A DNA stretch of 64,000 bases from Pelobates cultripes (GCA_933207985.1 OW240913.1:323002380-323066379); one strand, 5' to 3'. Counted from the stretch's first letter, positions 1 to 12,870 are shown. Translations and numbers: made by a program. Notes: a model not told the origin generated them from the sequence alone.

Positions 1-118
1 CCACTATACAGCCCCCTACTCACTATACAGCCCCCTACCCATCTCACAGCCCCCATACCCACCTCACAGCCTCCTACCCACTATACAGCCCCCTACCCAA
101 CTTTCAGGGCTACTTTGT
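1..118. repeat. short tandem array, roughly 20-bp unit
   Basis: About five imperfect units built on CACTATACAGCCCCCTACC run from the window edge to about 118. The array probably continues upstream. No coding potential is seen. Confidence 0.7.
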
Positions 119-1518
119 ATCCCCAGTCCAGCCCTGTTGCAGACTACAATAGATGAGCATAATTTTCCTCTTCGAAGACTGAGATTGCCGATCTCAGCAT
201 TCTGTGAGTTTCATATCCCCACCCTCTCCTGTCCCAGCATGCTGAGAGCTGGGTAGAAGCAGCTGTGTAAAGCAAAATTAATAATAATACTAATTAAAAA
301 AAAATTAAAAAAAACAACACTTATATACTCCAAATTAATAATAAAAAAAACACCCAAAAAACACTTATATACTCTTGACACCTGTAGAGGGTCTGGGGCT
401 TCAGATCCCAAAGCACCTCCTCTTAACCCCCAATCTCCTCACTCCTCCCTTCTCCTCCCCACAACAACCCTCTGTTAAAATCCACTTTTCTTCGAGGTTG
501 TAACTCTACATAAGAAGAAAAACAAAATACACCTACTTTTATATTACCCTTACATCAGATAAATACACGAGGAGAAAGTCAGCAAACTGTTAGCCTTATA
601 TATTGCACTACTGATTTGTAGAAGTGTAGTTTGTGAAGGCTATTCACGAATGTCAGAATTGTCAGAATTGTCAGAATTTAGAGTGATTTCAAAGAGATTT
701 TCAAATTTAAGTCCAAACTAGTTGAAATTGGAAAAACATACTAAAATTCTTTGGTCTTAAATTTTAATTCGACTTGAAATTACTGTCGATTTTCACTCTG
801 GTGACTAATCCTTTATAAATTTGCTCAGCAACAATAGTTAATGCACAAGCTACTTATTTAAGCAAAATCGCAATAGGTCTGGCCCTTGTCACTTCACTTC
901 TCAAAGTGACTTCATGTAGACTTTAGGGTTTAATCCTGGTTTTTAACTACAAAGCTCACACAAATGTACCACAGATTTATTTTAATCTCTTATCAGCAAA
1001 AACAATCTATTTCTGTCCTTTCACTTTGCAAGAGACCTCAACTGTCCCTCTCCACACCCCATCACCAACCCTGGCTTACAGGACCTTTCCAAGGCTGCAA
1101 CATTCTATTGGAATGCCTTTTTAATGAATTTGTATTTTATTTTATACTTTAAATTTCAAGAGATGGTTGTTATAAGTAGTGATAGATGCTACTACTTTGC
1201 ATCCATATGTCATTGTTAGAAATCCAAATTTTAACATCTACTTGGGATGTAATATTATTACTTCCCACCAGAGGGGGAAGTGTAACCCGTTTGTCAAAAA
1301 TTGTATTGAAAAAAAATAGATTAAATGCTCAGGAAATACTACAAAACCTATTGTGATAATACCTTTTTGCTGTTCTATAATTTCTTAGCGGTTACGATAA
1401 CGAACAACGTAAACTCCATTTTGCTAACAAACTATTTCATGAAAATTAGCCTGACACTTAATGCTATGCTGAATCAAAATATGCGGCAAAAGGCAGATAA
1501 TTGTTGAAATAACTTTAT
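119..1518. other. AT-rich non-coding stretch
   Basis: No gene is recognised here. The first 40 bases (an mGGGCTRCTTTGTATCCCCAG-type phrase) recur near 5836-5870 inside the hAT-like element, so the beginning is repeat-derived. Three GTCAGAATT copies lie near 651-678. Short open frames lack any recognisable protein feature. Confidence 0.5.
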
Positions 1519-1731
1519 GTTTTATCCATGGGCGTCCGCAGGAATTTTTCCAGGGGGAGGGGCATAATTGTTTTGACAGTGTCATGAAGGGGAGGGGCAT
1601 AGTCATTATCACATAAAGCCAGGGTGAATAGCGTTTTCACAACTATGGTGTCAGGAATAGATGTTTAATCAAATTAAAGGAACATCCTGGTCATCATAAC
1701 AACTTCATCTAAATTAAAATGCTTTACCTCT

Positions 1732-3170
1732 GTGCTCCTTCTGACCGTTCCTGCTCCTTGCTGCCCTTTCCGCTCCTTGCTGCCCTTTCCGCTCCTTGCT
1801 GACCCTTTCTTCTCCTTTCTGCTCCTTGTATATTCTTTCTGTTCCTTTCTGCTCCTTCTCCTACTTTACCTTTGTGCTCCTGATTCTTTCTGCTCCTTTA
1901 CTGTTGTGCTCCTTGCTGCCCCTTCCTACTCATTTCTGCTCCTTCTCCTTTCTAATCCTTCTCCTACTTTACCTTCCTGCTCCTTGCTGCCCTTTCTGCT
2001 CACTGCTGCTCCTTCTCCTTCTTTACCTTTGTGCTCCTTTTGATTCTTTCTGCTCCTTTCTGACCCTTCCTGTTCATTTCTGTCCCTTCTCCTTTCTGCT
2101 TTTTCTCTTACTTTACCTTTGTGCTCCTGATTCTTTCTGGTCCTTTACATTTGTGCTACTTCTGTCCCTTCTTGCTACTTGCGGCCCTTTCCAGCTCCTT
2201 CCTGCCCCTTTCTGCTCCTTACTGCCCTTTCTGCTCCTTCTCCTACTTTACCTTTTTGCTCCTTCTCATTCTTTTTGCTTCTTTACCTTTGTGCTCCTTC
2301 TATCCCTTCCTGCTCCTGCTGACCCTTCCTGCTTCTTGCAGATGCTTTCTGCTCCTTGCTGACCCTTCCTGCTAATTTCTATTCCTTTCTGCTCCTTCTC
2401 CTACTTTATCTTTGCACTCCTTCTGCCCCTTCCAGCTCCTTGCTGCTCTTTCTCCTACTTTACCTTTGTGCTCCTTCTGATTCTTTCTGCTCCTTTACTT
2501 TTGCGCTCCTTCTGTCTTTTCCTGCCCCTTTCTGCTCCTTGCAGACCCTTCCTTCTCCTTGCAGACCCTTCCTTCTCCTTGCTGCCCCTTCCCACTTCTT
2601 GCTGCCCCTTTCTGCTCATCCTCCTTCTTTACCTTTGTGCTCCTTCTGATTCTTTCTCATCCTTTACCTTTGTTCTCCGTCTGTCCCTTCCTGCTCCTGC
2701 TGACCCTTCCTGTTCCTTGCTGACCCTTCCTGCTAATTTCTATTCCTTTCTGCTCCTTCTCCTACTTTACCTTTGTGCTCCCTCTGCCCCTTCCAACTCC
2801 TTGCTGCCCCTTTCTGCTCCTTCTCCTTCTTTACCTTTGTGCTCCTTCTGATTCTCTCTGCTCTTTTACTTTTGCACTCCTTCTGTCCTTTCCTGCCCCT
2901 TCCTTCTCCTTTCAGATCCTTCCTTCTCCTTGCTGCCCCTTCCTGCTCCTTCTCCTACTTTACCTTTGTGCTCCTTCTGTCCTTTCCTGCCCCTTTCTGC
3001 TCCTTGCAGACCCTTCCTTCTCCTTGCTGCCCTTTCCTGCTTCTTGCTGTCCCTTCCTGCTTCTTGCTGCCCCTTCCTGCTCCTTGCAGACCCTTTCTGC
3101 TCCTTGCAGACCCTTCCTTCTTCTTCAGCAAGGACCACCCTTTCTGCTCCTTGCTGACCCTTCCTTGCTG
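1732..3170. repeat. polypyrimidine minisatellite, 1.4 kb
   Basis: The plus strand is almost pure C/T with scattered G, built from variants of CTGCTCCTTGCTGCCCCTTC and CTCCTACTTTACCTTTGTGC. Several overlapping frames stay open because the array has few stop triplets; their Leu/Pro/Ser-rich translations are artefacts. It lies inside the hAT-like element. Confidence 0.85.
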
Positions 3171-3360
3171 ACCCTGTAGACTGCCCCCCCATGCCTCACT
3201 TACCTGATCTGTAGGCTGCCCCCATGCCTCACTTACCTGATCTGTAGTCTGCTCTCCGATTCCTCACTTTTCTGATCTGTAGGCTGCCCCCCATCCCTCA
3301 CTTACATGATCTGTAGGCTGCCCCCCCCCATCCCTCACTTACCTGATCTGTAGGCTGTCT
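3171..3360. repeat. tandem array, unit of about 35 bp
   Basis: About five units carrying CTTACCTGATCTGTAGGCTG followed by a run of C and ATGCCTCA or ATCCCTCA. It follows the polypyrimidine array directly. Confidence 0.75.
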
Positions 3361-3589
3361 CTGCAGCAGGGCGGACAGGCCCACCCGGGATACCGATTTC
3401 CCGGTGGGCCGTCGGCACCTGGGGCGGCCCTTTAAATACTGCACCGCCCGGCTCTTGAAGGCGGCCACAGCCTCCCTCCCTCCCTGTATGGCGTGGCGAG
3501 CTGCACTCCGGTCAGCGGTGGCGGCAGTGATAGGAAGCACTTCCAGGAGTGATTCTTCCTGTCAGTCGGTGACGGCTCAGAAAGATGAG
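3361..3589. other. GC-rich interior sequence of the hAT-like element
   Basis: A moderately GC-rich unique-looking stretch links the tandem array with the polypurine tract. The phrase GATTTCCCGGTGGGCC near 3400 suggests repeat interior. Frames on both strands are short and resemble no known protein. Confidence 0.4.
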
Positions 3590-4015
3590 GGGAGGGAATA
3601 AGATGAGGAGGGAATAAAAGAGGGAGGGCGAATAGAAGGGGGAATAGAAGGAGGAGGATAGAGGAAAATGAGGGAGGGGAATAGAAAGAGGGGAGGAGGA
3701 TCAAGAAAAGAGGGGAGGGGAATAAGAGGGAGAGGGGAGGGGGGAATAAAAAGAGGGAGGGGAGGGGGGAATAAGATAAGAGGGGAGGGAGGAATAAGAA
3801 GATGGGAGGGGATAAGATGAGGGGAGGGAATAAGGAGGGAGGGAATAAGAAGAGAGAGGTAGGGGGGAGGAATAAGAAGAAGGGGAAATAAGAAAGGGGA
3901 GGGAGGAATAAGAAGAGAGGGGAGGGAATAAGAAGAGGTGGAGGAGAATAAGAAAGAGGGAGGGAATAAAAAGAGGGAATAAGAAGAGGGAGGGAGGGAA
4001 TAAGAAGAAGGGGCA
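3590..4015. repeat. polypurine tract
   Basis: The plus strand is nearly all A/G, with repeated AGGGAGGGAATAAGAAGAG variants over about 425 bp. Its purine bias is opposite to the polypyrimidine array 0.4 kb upstream. Confidence 0.85.
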
Positions 4016-4055
4016 GCTCTATAGGACAGGGGCCAAGACAGGGAGCTCTTTCACA

Positions 4056-4460
4056 CTACGCGCGCACACACACACAATGCATCCCTATACATACACAGAA
4101 ACACAACATGCTTCCCTTACACACAGAGAAACACACAATGCATCCATTACACACACACACACACAATGCAACCCTTACACACAAAGACAATGCAACCTTT
4201 GCACACATACACAGAAACAGACAATGTAAACCCGTACACACGCATGCAAACACACACACTTCTTTTCTTACATAAACACAGAAACACAATGCATCTCATG
4301 CACACACATACAGACACACACCTTGCATCCCTTATGCATACAAACACAGATTCACACAATGCATCCCTTACACACAACCAGAAACACATAATACATCCCT
4401 TATACACAAATACACACTGCTTTCACTACACACAAACACACTGCATCACCTGCACAAACT
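4056..4460. repeat. CA-rich tandem repeat
   Basis: Degenerate units of ACACACAATGCATCCCTTAC with ACACAGAAACA spacers. Open frames on both strands are by-products of the dinucleotide bias. Confidence 0.8.
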
Positions 4461-4847
4461 GGTAACCCTAAACACTACATACCATAAGCACACATATTAG
4501 ATCCTCTACAATAACACATAACACATCCCTACACACTCCACTCCCTGTGAGCGAACTCATGGGTGGGTGGAACATATAAGTGGACTTATGAGTGGGCCTT
4601 GTGGGCATACTCACCGTCAGGCCCTGGGGCCCAGACCTTGAGCTGTGTAAGGGGCCCCCCAAAAATTGAGCTGCTTCCAATTCTCCCAGAACATTGAATT
4701 TTGTGACCACAGTTGCAAACAGCCTCCAGAGATCCTGTTCTACACCAGACCAGTGGAGCCAAACTACAGCCCATCATCATCCTCATCTGCTTGTAAGTAG
4801 GCAATCTAGTATATTATTAGTGACACTAATCTATAATTTACCTCACA

Positions 4848-5446
4848 TTAAAGGGACACTATAGCTTAATGAAGTGGTTCTGGTGTCTATAGCTGGTCCC
4901 TGCAGGCTTTTTAATGTAAGCACACACTGTGTGCAGCACTGGCGTTAGTTCATATGGCAGATCATATGGGTGGGGCATTGTGATGTGACATGTGGGGGAA
5001 GCAAATTTTTATTTTGTCTAGGGCGGCAAAAATCCTTGCACCGGCTCTGATCCTGGGCAGGTGCACCAGTCTACTTGACTGGTTTTGCCCCCCAGGCCTA
5101 AGGCTGCCAGCCGTCCCCTGGCCGCTGGGGAGATCTTTTGGCGGCCGCTGGCGGACTTGTCCTGGCGGCCGCTGAGGGAGCTGCGCGAGCTGCGCTGGCT
5201 TTGCTCCCCAGCACGCAGCTAAATGAGACCGTCGCCGGAATATGACGTCATATTCCGGCGCCAGTCTCATTCAGCAGCGCGGGAGGGCACTAACACAGGA
5301 AGCACCTCTAGTGACCGTCTGAGTGACTGTCGCTAGCAGTGTCACTTTGAAGCAATGTAAACACTGCCTTTTGTCTGAAAAGTCAGTGTTTACGTTGAAA
5401 AGCCTGTAGGGACATGCTATAGACACCAGTACCACCACATTAAGCT
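4848..5446. mobile_element. T2/Kolobok-like TTAA element, right end decayed
   Basis: Begins TTAAAGGGACACTATAG and goes on with the GAAGTGGTTCTGGTGTCTAT phrase seen inverted near 5415-5445 (ATAGACACCAGTACCACCAC). The outermost right end has run into a TG-rich repeat. TTAA termini with a TTAAAGG start are known for T2 elements of Xenopus; family membership is inferred. Confidence 0.6.
5222..5271. repeat. perfect palindrome centred on a CRE octamer
   Basis: Positions 5233-5260 are a perfect 28-bp palindrome centred on TGACGTCA. Outer arms AATGAGAC and GTCTCATT extend it to 50 bp with small mismatches. It lies inside the T2-like element. Looser versions of the ATATGAYGTCA phrase occur near 13020 and 43692. 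Confidence 0.8.
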
Positions 5447-5455
5447 GTGTGTGTG

Positions 5456-5550
5456 CGTCTGCTAGTGAGTGAGCTTGCTTGCATGCGTGTGCCTGCTAGT
5501 GAGTGAGCTTGCTTGCATGCGTGTGCCTGCTAGTGAGTGAGCTTGTGTTT
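5456..5550. repeat. 34-bp tandem repeat, about three copies
   Basis: The unit contains CTGCTAGTGAGTGAGCTTGC followed by TTGCATGCGTGTGC. A TG-rich degenerate tail continues to about 5670. Confidence 0.75.
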
Positions 5551-6107
5551 TTATGTCAATGAGTTGATGTATATCAGTAAGATTGTTTGTCTATGAGGCT
5601 GTGTATCAATGAGCTTGTGTGTGTCACTGAAATGTCAGTGAAATTGCCTGTGTCTGCATGTGCGTATGCTTACTGTATAATTAAACGTTTTACCCTGAAA
5701 GGACCAATATTTTATATTAGAAAAAGCAATATATATATATTACTCAATCATATGTCCTGGCAAGACATAGCCTTACATATTACACGCAACAATATATGGC
5801 GCAGTGACTTATGGGGCTGGCACAAATTTTTTTTCCAGGGCTGCTTTGTATCCCCAGTCCGGCCCTGCTCTGCAGTCTGGGAGTTGCTGCTGCATGTGCT
5901 GCTCCCTTGCGTATTCAGTCAGGAGAGAGAAGCAGGGATAAGATGTAGCTTCCTATCCTTGCCTTTCTCCATAGACAGCACTGGTATTGCACTGTATTCT
6001 CAATTTCATAGGAAAAATAACAGCACAAGCTGAAAAATCCAGGGAGGGGGGGGAGGTGAGGGGGGGGGCGGGCAAGTGCCCCGCTTGTGGACGCCAATGG
6101 TTTTATC

Positions 6108-6905
6108 CTTGTTCCATCTGGTTTTAGATCATTTTCATATCTACCTTGCTATTTAAATAGAGCAATTTTTGGTATCTAAGACCATTCTTTATGCAGACAA
6201 TTAGAACCAATTGGATTAATGAATATTATCGGTAATTCTGCATATTTAGTAGGTATATAAGCCTTTGCTCAATGCTTACAGCTCACTTTTCCGTACTGAT
6301 TCTGGTTTTACTTTGGATGAGTCATATTGCGATATTATTAAACAGATCAGCCCTTAAAATTGTTTTCAATATTTGAACTGGTTTAAGTGTACTATACACC
6401 TGGAACGAGCCATTCATTAAAGGGATTCACACAACACAAACTACCTTCATCATAGAAACCACCAAATTCTTATGTCAGTCCACTTCTAATTTGTTTGAAT
6501 CTATTCTGGGTTTTTGGGGGGTAGGGGTGGATGTTTGAAAAGTAACTGAATTTATTTTGCAATTGCCGCCCTACAAAGTACAAAATAATTAAAGGTTTAA
6601 TCTAAGTGCACCATAAGGTCTTTGTATTATTGCATGGTGACTTTGTATTATTGCATTATTAAGTGCATGGTACTTAGAGAACACTGAACCCGTTCTTAGG
6701 ATTATGAATAGGTTATAACAGCAGCACTTTATAAAAATCACTAATGCTTCAAGATAGCCCACCTAGAATGTAAGTTTCCGGTTTCAGGTTGCCAATGACA
6801 ATTTTACCCTTTATCTGCGTGTGCCCTCAGTTTAAAGAGCCATTCAGATAATAATCTCTAATAGTACTCTGGACCATAAGGATACAAGGTAATTATGCAC
6901 AATGC
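6108..6905. other. non-coding interval
   Basis: AT-rich sequence without a recognisable gene or clear repeat boundary. A TTAAAGGGATTCAC phrase near 6418 may be the remnant of a T2-like end. Confidence 0.4.
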
Positions 6906-7361
6906 TTAAAGGAACATTGTATTCAATATAGCAACTTCATCTAATTATACAGTAGTCCCACATTGTTATATCCGCACAATGTTGTATTTTAATGCTTAGA
7001 AGGCTTGGAAGAGAGGCTGCAAGCCACGTCTAAAATGCCTTTGGATAGGAGAGCTGGAACTGTTAATTCCCTGCTCTCTTACCCAGGCATAACGTACCTT
7101 CCATGACAAAAGAATCATTAATGGATCGTATCGAGTGCCACACATGCACCTATATTCCTCGATGCTCCTCTATGAGGAGATTTAGATTGGAGGGCATGCC
7201 TCCAGTGTCACGCAAGGAGGGGCCAGCGGCAGCACGGAGAGAGATTGGGAGGTGGAGAAAAGGTGAGGAAAATCATACTTAGTAGACACAGGCAGGCTGT
7301 AATTAGCTGGGGACAGAGTGACTATTGCGTTAGGAATACAAAACGCTATAGTGTCCTTTGA
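6906..7361. mobile_element. T2-like TTAA element
   Basis: Starts TTAAAGGAACATTGTATTC at 6906 and ends CTATAGTGTCCTTTGA at 7361, which reads as an inverted form of a T2-like end. The left end resembles a fragment at about 1675. The interior has no coding capacity. Confidence 0.5.
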
Positions 7362-7799
7362 AGCATCTACCACAGAGTTTTGCAAACTGGTCAAATGATA
7401 ATAAAATATATTACTATCTTGTACATGAGGAGAAAAATAAATGCCTAAAATGGATCCTCATATATAATTATGCAATTTTTTTTCTTTTAGCCTAAGTACT
7501 GGGAACTTTTTTTGTAAATTAAAAAGATTATTGCTTTTTTTGTTTTTTTCCAGGTAACCTCCAAATCTTATACTTAGTCGTGAAATCGTCTGAGCAATTA
7601 GATATACACTGTATGTTCTCATTATATATTAAAGCGGCGCAGAGTGCAAGATGTACTTTGAATGTATAATTAAACAGATGTAAATAAATTATGATATTAA
7701 CAATTTTAACATTTCTCCCATGTAGATGATATCTAGTCTATCATCCTTAATTAGATCTTAATTTTCCAAGATTTGCACATTCAGTTTTGTTTTTTGACA
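7362..7799. other. AT-rich non-coding interval
   Basis: Long T runs and AT-rich sequence. Nothing recognisable is seen. Confidence 0.4.
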
Positions 7800-8840
7800 A
7801 TCTTTGTTAAGATAAGACTTTTCATATAAATGTAAAGTAAAATGAAAAAAACAAGATTTACAATACAGTAAACGCTTTAGAATAACTCAAGGTTATTGGG
7901 CAATACATTGTCAGGCTGCCAATACAAATTGTCCTTACTCAACAGAGCTGAGTAAGTAACATGGCATATGTCAACGTATCACATGAAGAACAAAAGGGAA
8001 CTTGTAGGACTCCATCCCATCTTGTGGAACCATTCACGGTCTAAATTTGAGGCAGTCACTTCAAAAGTCCAGTTATGCACACCAACAAAAAAAAAGAGGA
8101 AAAGGGGGAGGAATGGAGGGGATAGTAAAGGAAGGTAGGGTAAAAGGAGGGGCAAATACCATCTGTCTTCCCTCTGGGAACCAGTCAATTAGAGCAGGAT
8201 CTTACACATATATTCGAGCCAAGGCCCCCACAACAGAGCACACATTTCAGACCTAGCATGGAGTCAATGACCACCCTGGACTGCTAATGCCGGAGCATGG
8301 GCACTGCTTGTTGTTTCCAATAAATCGGAATGAGGGCCTTTGCTGGATTTAATAGGTGCTATCATAATAGCCTTTTTGTATTTAGAAAGGGAGACGGACG
8401 TATGATAAAGAAGCATAGCGTTGAGTGTAAACAAGGAGATTCTTCTGTATCTTTCAGGTTCAGGTCATCCTAGATATTTCACTAGTAAGGAGATATCAAT
8501 GGACAGCTCCAATACATGTACAACAGTGATACAACATCCACCCACAACGCAACCAGCATGCATCTGGGACATTTGGGATGAACTTGTGAATGTTCGATAC
8601 AATCTGGAGATAAGCTTAAATTTTGTTTCTTGGGTTTTAAACTCTAGAGACAACTTATAGGGCAGGATTAACATTGTCTCCCACTGCTTCACAGAGAAAG
8701 ATTTCCCCAAGTCCTCCTCCCACTTAGCCGTGAACCATAAGAGGGTATTCTGCGCTGAACTTTGGAGAACCTGATATCCCGTGGAAATACCCCTGTCAAG
8801 GTGTTTCTCCAGCAAGCACATCTGTTTTAAGTCAGTTGAG
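7800..8840 (-). pseudogene. decayed 3' part of a Tx1/L1-like LINE
   Basis: Read on the minus strand, the region around 8465-8760 encodes KWEEDLG, then KFKLISRLYRTFT, then after a frame change CWLRCG. These resemble the C-terminal part of L1/Tx1 ORF2 proteins, where a KWE..L block precedes a Tyr-Arg-Thr block and a Cys-rich CW.CG block. The rest toward 7800 looks like a 3' untranslated tail. The reverse transcriptase core is missing, so this is a short 5'-truncated and frameshifted copy. The assignment rests on motif similarity recalled, not on alignment. Confidence 0.55.
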
Positions 8841-8866
8841 CTCTATGAAGATTATGTTTTTGAGAC

Positions 8867-9110
8867 ATTGAATTGTAGAGATGTTGCAACTGATGACCCA
8901 ATGTGCATTCCAATCACGCCGGATATCCACGTGACCGGATATGACGTAACCAAGCATTGCGTTCCACCGAAGAAAAAGACAGCAAATCAGAATATAAACA
9001 GTATATAAAGGACTGAATGGACACGTTAACATAAGCAAAGCCAACTGAGGAAGCCGCGCTAGGCGAAACGGGTTTTGGCAATACATTGGACATCATTAAT
9101 GGATTTTTAT
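8867..9110 (+). mobile_element. retroelement-terminus-like repeat with hammerhead-like core
   Basis: Contains CACGTGACC, a TATATAAAGG box-like stretch near 9002, and then CTGAGGA (9045-9051) and GAAAC (9065-9069) separated by GCC...GGC, which can pair. The arrangement matches the CUGANGA / stem / GAAA layout of a hammerhead ribozyme. Related segments occur near 23010 and, inverted, near 25690. Penelope-like retroelements of animals are known to carry hammerhead ribozymes; placing this repeat there is an inference. Confidence 0.4.
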
Positions 9111-9747
9111 TCACATTTATTTTATCCATGTGTTTTACTAAATACATTTTTGTTTTAACTCAATTTGGATTTCCTGCAATTTACTGCTGGGAGGAGATTA
9201 CAATACTCCAGGTATCCAGACCAGGTATCCAGCTTTCCAGACCATCCACAGGGGGATTTGGATCACCCTTAAAGATCCTAAGGTCATCCACACCAGAGCC
9301 AGGTTAAATATATGGCTCTACTCTTGTGAGTGTATTCTTGTAACAAGCAGTATTTACATATATAGTTTTGAGTTATCTGCACTACTGTATACCTCTCTGT
9401 CTTTGCAGCATTGCTGGACTTATTGAGAAGAGAGGAAAGTATATAATTTGCTCCACCTATCATGTTTGTATTATATGTGATTTTAGGTGTTGGTATAGGG
9501 CATACCACACAGGTGTTCGAGCTTCTTGTCACTACTGGATATACCTACCACTTATGTCTTTTCTTGTAAAATGTGGAACATTGTGTTCATACTTTGCTTA
9601 ATATATGTCAGTGATTATTATTGCATATGATTAGAATGCTATGATAGGCTAGATTTTTTTCAGTCGGTAGGAGACATCTTTCATTAGCCTCCTTAGCACC
9701 CAATTTTATCAATTAATTAATTTATTCACAGAATAGATACTTTTAGC
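9111..9747. other. non-coding interval
   Basis: AT-rich sequence with small CCAGGTATCCAG duplications near 9209-9232. No gene is recognised. Confidence 0.4.
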
Positions 9748-10090
9748 CAGTGGCGTACTAAGGGAGGGGTGGGGGGCGGTCCGCTCCGGGTGCCACTCAG
9801 TGGGGGGTGCTACATTCTGTACCTCCTGCTGGTTCACAATAACAATCCTCTCCCTTGCGGCTCCAGCGCTCAGTCAGTGAGTCAGAACACAGGGAGGGGA
9901 TTCCCAGCCTGAGTCATCACTGAGCTCCAGGGAGATTGTTATGGAGTGTGCCAGCAGGGAGCGCAGAGCCTGTATTCTGCCAGGTTTCTCCCTTGCGGTC
10001 ACTCTGCCTGCACCTGCTGCACTGCCTGACCCTGGGCTGGGATGGAGAGAGACAGCCCCTGAATCATGGTAAGATAATATTATTATTTTA
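9748..10090. mobile_element. hAT-like left end
   Basis: CAGTGGCGTACTAAGGG at 9748 is a typical hAT-style terminus (CAGNGGCGT). It leads into a GC-richer block and then the C-rich minisatellite. No matching inverted right end was found downstream, so only the left part is called. Confidence 0.45.
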
Positions 10091-12180
10091 AATTCACCCT
10101 CACCCCCTCCCTCAGTCACCCTGTCACCCCTCCCCCAGTCACCTGGCCCTCAGTGCAGTCACCCCCCCTCCAGTCACGTGTCCACCCCCCACCAGTCACT
10201 CTGTCACCTTCCCAGTCAGCCCCAGTCACTCTGTCACCAGTCACCCCCCCCTCAGTCACCCTGTCACCCCACTCCCTCCAGTCCACCCACACACTCCCTC
10301 AGTCACCAGTCACTCCCCTCAGTCACTCTGTCACCAGTCCACCCCAGTCGCACTCTGTAAACCCTTCCCACAGTCACCCCCCCTCAGTCACCCTGTCACC
10401 CCCCGAGCCCCTCAGTCACTCTGTCACCAGTTACACCCAGCCACTCTGTCACCCCCTCCTTCAATCACCAGTCACCCTCCTCAGTCTCTGTCACCAGTCA
10501 CCCCCTCAGTCACCCTGTCACCCCCTCCCACTCAGTCACTCTGTCCTCCCCCCTCCAGTCACTCTGTCACCAGTGACCCCCAGTCACTCTGTAAACCCTT
10601 CCCACAGTCACCTGTCACCCCCCCCTCCAGTCACCGTGTCGCCCCCCTGAGCCCTCAGTCACTCCTGCCCAGTAACCCCAGCCACTCTGTCCACCCCCTT
10701 CCTCAGTCACTTTATCACCCAGTCACCCCCCCTCAGTCACTCTGTCACCAGTCACCCCCTCCCTCAATCACTGTCACCGGTCACCCCCTCCCTCAGTCAT
10801 CCTGTCACCCCTTCCCTCAGTCACCCTGTCACCCCTTCCCTCAGTCACTGTTTCATCCCCTCCCTCAGTCACTCTGTCACCAGTCACCCCCTCCCTCAGT
10901 CACCCTGTCACTCCTTCCCTCAGTCACTCTGTCACCAGTCACCCCCTCCCTCAGTCACCCTGTCACCCCCACCCCAGTCACCCCTGTCACCCCCCCTCCC
11001 CTCAGTCACTTGTCACCCCGTCCACTCTGTCACCAGTCACCCCCCTCATTCCCTCCCCTCTGTCACCAGTCTGCCCCTTCCCTCAGTCACCCCCCCCCTC
11101 AGTCACTCTGTCACCAGTCACCCCCCCTCCCTCAGTCACCCTGTCACCTCCCTCCTCAGTCACCCTGTCACCAGTCACCCTGTCACCCCCTCCATCAGCC
11201 ACCCTGTCCACCCCTCCCTCCGGTCACCAGTCACTCCTCAGCCACCAGTCACCCCTCAGTCACTGTCACCCAGTCACCCCCCCTCCCTCAGTCACCCCTG
11301 TCACCCCCTCCTCCAGTCACCCCTGTCACCAGTCACCCCCTCCCCTCAGTCACCCTGTCACCCCTCCCTCAGCCACCGGTTACCCCCCTCCCCTCAGTCA
11401 CCAGTCACCCCCTCCCTCAGCCACCAGTCACCCCCCTCAGTCACTGTCACTAGTCACCCCCTCCCTCAGTCACCCTGTCACCCCATCCCCCAGTCACCCT
11501 GTCACCAGTCACTCCCTCCCTCAGTCACTCTGTTACCCCCTCACTCTGCCACCAGTCATCCCCTCACTATGCTACCAGTTACCCCTCCCTCAGTCACCCT
11601 GTCACCCTCTCCCTCAGTCACCAGTCACCCCCCCTCAGTCAATCTGTCACCAATCACCCCCTCCCTCAGTCACCCTGTCACCCCCCCCTCAGTCACTCTG
11701 TCACCTAGCCACCCCCTCACTCTGCGACCTGTCACCCCCTCACTCTGCCACCTGTCATCCCCTCACTCACTCTGCCCACCCTCCACTCTGCCACCCTGTC
11801 ACTCCCTCCTTCCCTCCTCTGCCACCTGTCACTCCCCACTTCCTCATTCTGCCTGTCACTCCTGCCCTGCTCTGCTACCTGTCACTCCCTCCCGGCTCTG
11901 TCACCCCCTCCCTCAGTCACTCTGTCACTAGCCACCCCCTCACTCTGCGACCTGTCACCCCCTCACTCTGCCACCTGTCATCCCCTCACTCACTCTGCCA
12001 CCCCCTCACTCTGCCACCTGTCACTCCCTCCTTCCCTCACTCTGCCACCTGTCACTCCCCACTTCCCTCATTCTGCCACCTGTCACTCCCTCCTTCCCTC
12101 ACTCTGCTACCTGTCACTCCCTCCCACGCTCTGTCAGACCCTCCCTCCAACGCTCTGCCACCTGTCCTCGCCTCACTCTG
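10090..12180. repeat. 2-kb C-rich minisatellite
   Basis: Degenerate units of CAGTCACCCTGTCACC joined to CCCTCCCT fill more than 2 kb. Drift toward CACTCTGCCACCTGTCAC units occurs after about 11700. The Pro/Ser/His-rich frames across it are artefacts. The C runs could form i-motif or, on the other strand, G-quadruplex structures. Confidence 0.9.
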
Positions 12181-12189
12181 CCATCCCTA

Positions 12190-12310
12190 TCCCACAGCAC
12201 ACTATGTGCCTTACAATGCCCTACACACACTACATCCCTATCCCACCCCACACTATGTGTCATACCCATACTACATCCCTATCACACCACACTATGTTCC
12301 CTACACCAGG
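12190..12310. repeat. short tandem array with CACTATGT
   Basis: Three or four copies of a unit containing ACTACATCCCTATC and CACACTATGTGYC. It continues the tandem-repeat landscape of the preceding 2 kb. Confidence 0.6.
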
Positions 12311-12429
12311 TCTGTCTCCTAAATTACTATCAATAAAGATTTGTATCAGGACAAGTAGATTGTCACGGCAGACAAGTAGATTGGGCAAACACTTTAGTCC
12401 CTGGACAAGTAGTTGTTTTTTTAATTTCA

Positions 12430-12870
12430 ACACCCCAGCCTTGTCATAATACCCTCCCTGCCATTTACACCCCCGCCTTGTCAGAATACCCTCCCTGCCA
12501 TATACACCCCCACCTTGTCAGAATACCCTCCCTGCTATAAACCCACTGCCTGGTCATAATTCCCACCCTGGCATATACCCCTTTAACATGTCATATAATA
12601 CCCACACTGCCATAATACCCTCCTATATATCTCCACCCTGCTATATATCTCCACCTTATCATAATACACACCCTGCCATACACCCCTGCCTTGACATAAT
12701 ATCTTCTCTTCCATATAACACCCAATCCCATTGTTCCCACCCGTGACATAAAACACCATATACTCACGACCTCACCTGCAGTCACCTCCTTCAATCCACT
12801 GTGTGCAATGGCACACACTGTCATAGTATCCACCACACTGTCCCACCCTGCCATATACCTTTCTCCTGCT
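12430..12870. repeat. tandem array, unit about 32 bp
   Basis: Degenerate units of CATAATACCCTCCCTGCCAT followed by ATACACCCC. Copies become more diverged toward 12850. Confidence 0.7.

Larger units (their letters stand above)
1527..6099. mobile_element. hAT-like non-autonomous element with 8-bp target duplication
   Basis: The left end CATGGGCGTCC at 1527 and the right end GGACGCCAATG ending at 6099 form a short terminal inverted repeat. Both are flanked by the same 8 bases, GTTTTATC (1519-1526 and 6100-6107). An 8-bp duplication is the hallmark of the hAT superfamily. No transposase frame is visible. The 4.6-kb interior is almost wholly tandem repeats and nested elements: a polypyrimidine array, a polypurine tract, CA-rich repeats and a T2-like element. 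Ends and duplication are read directly; the superfamily is inferred from duplication length and terminus style. Confidence 0.7.
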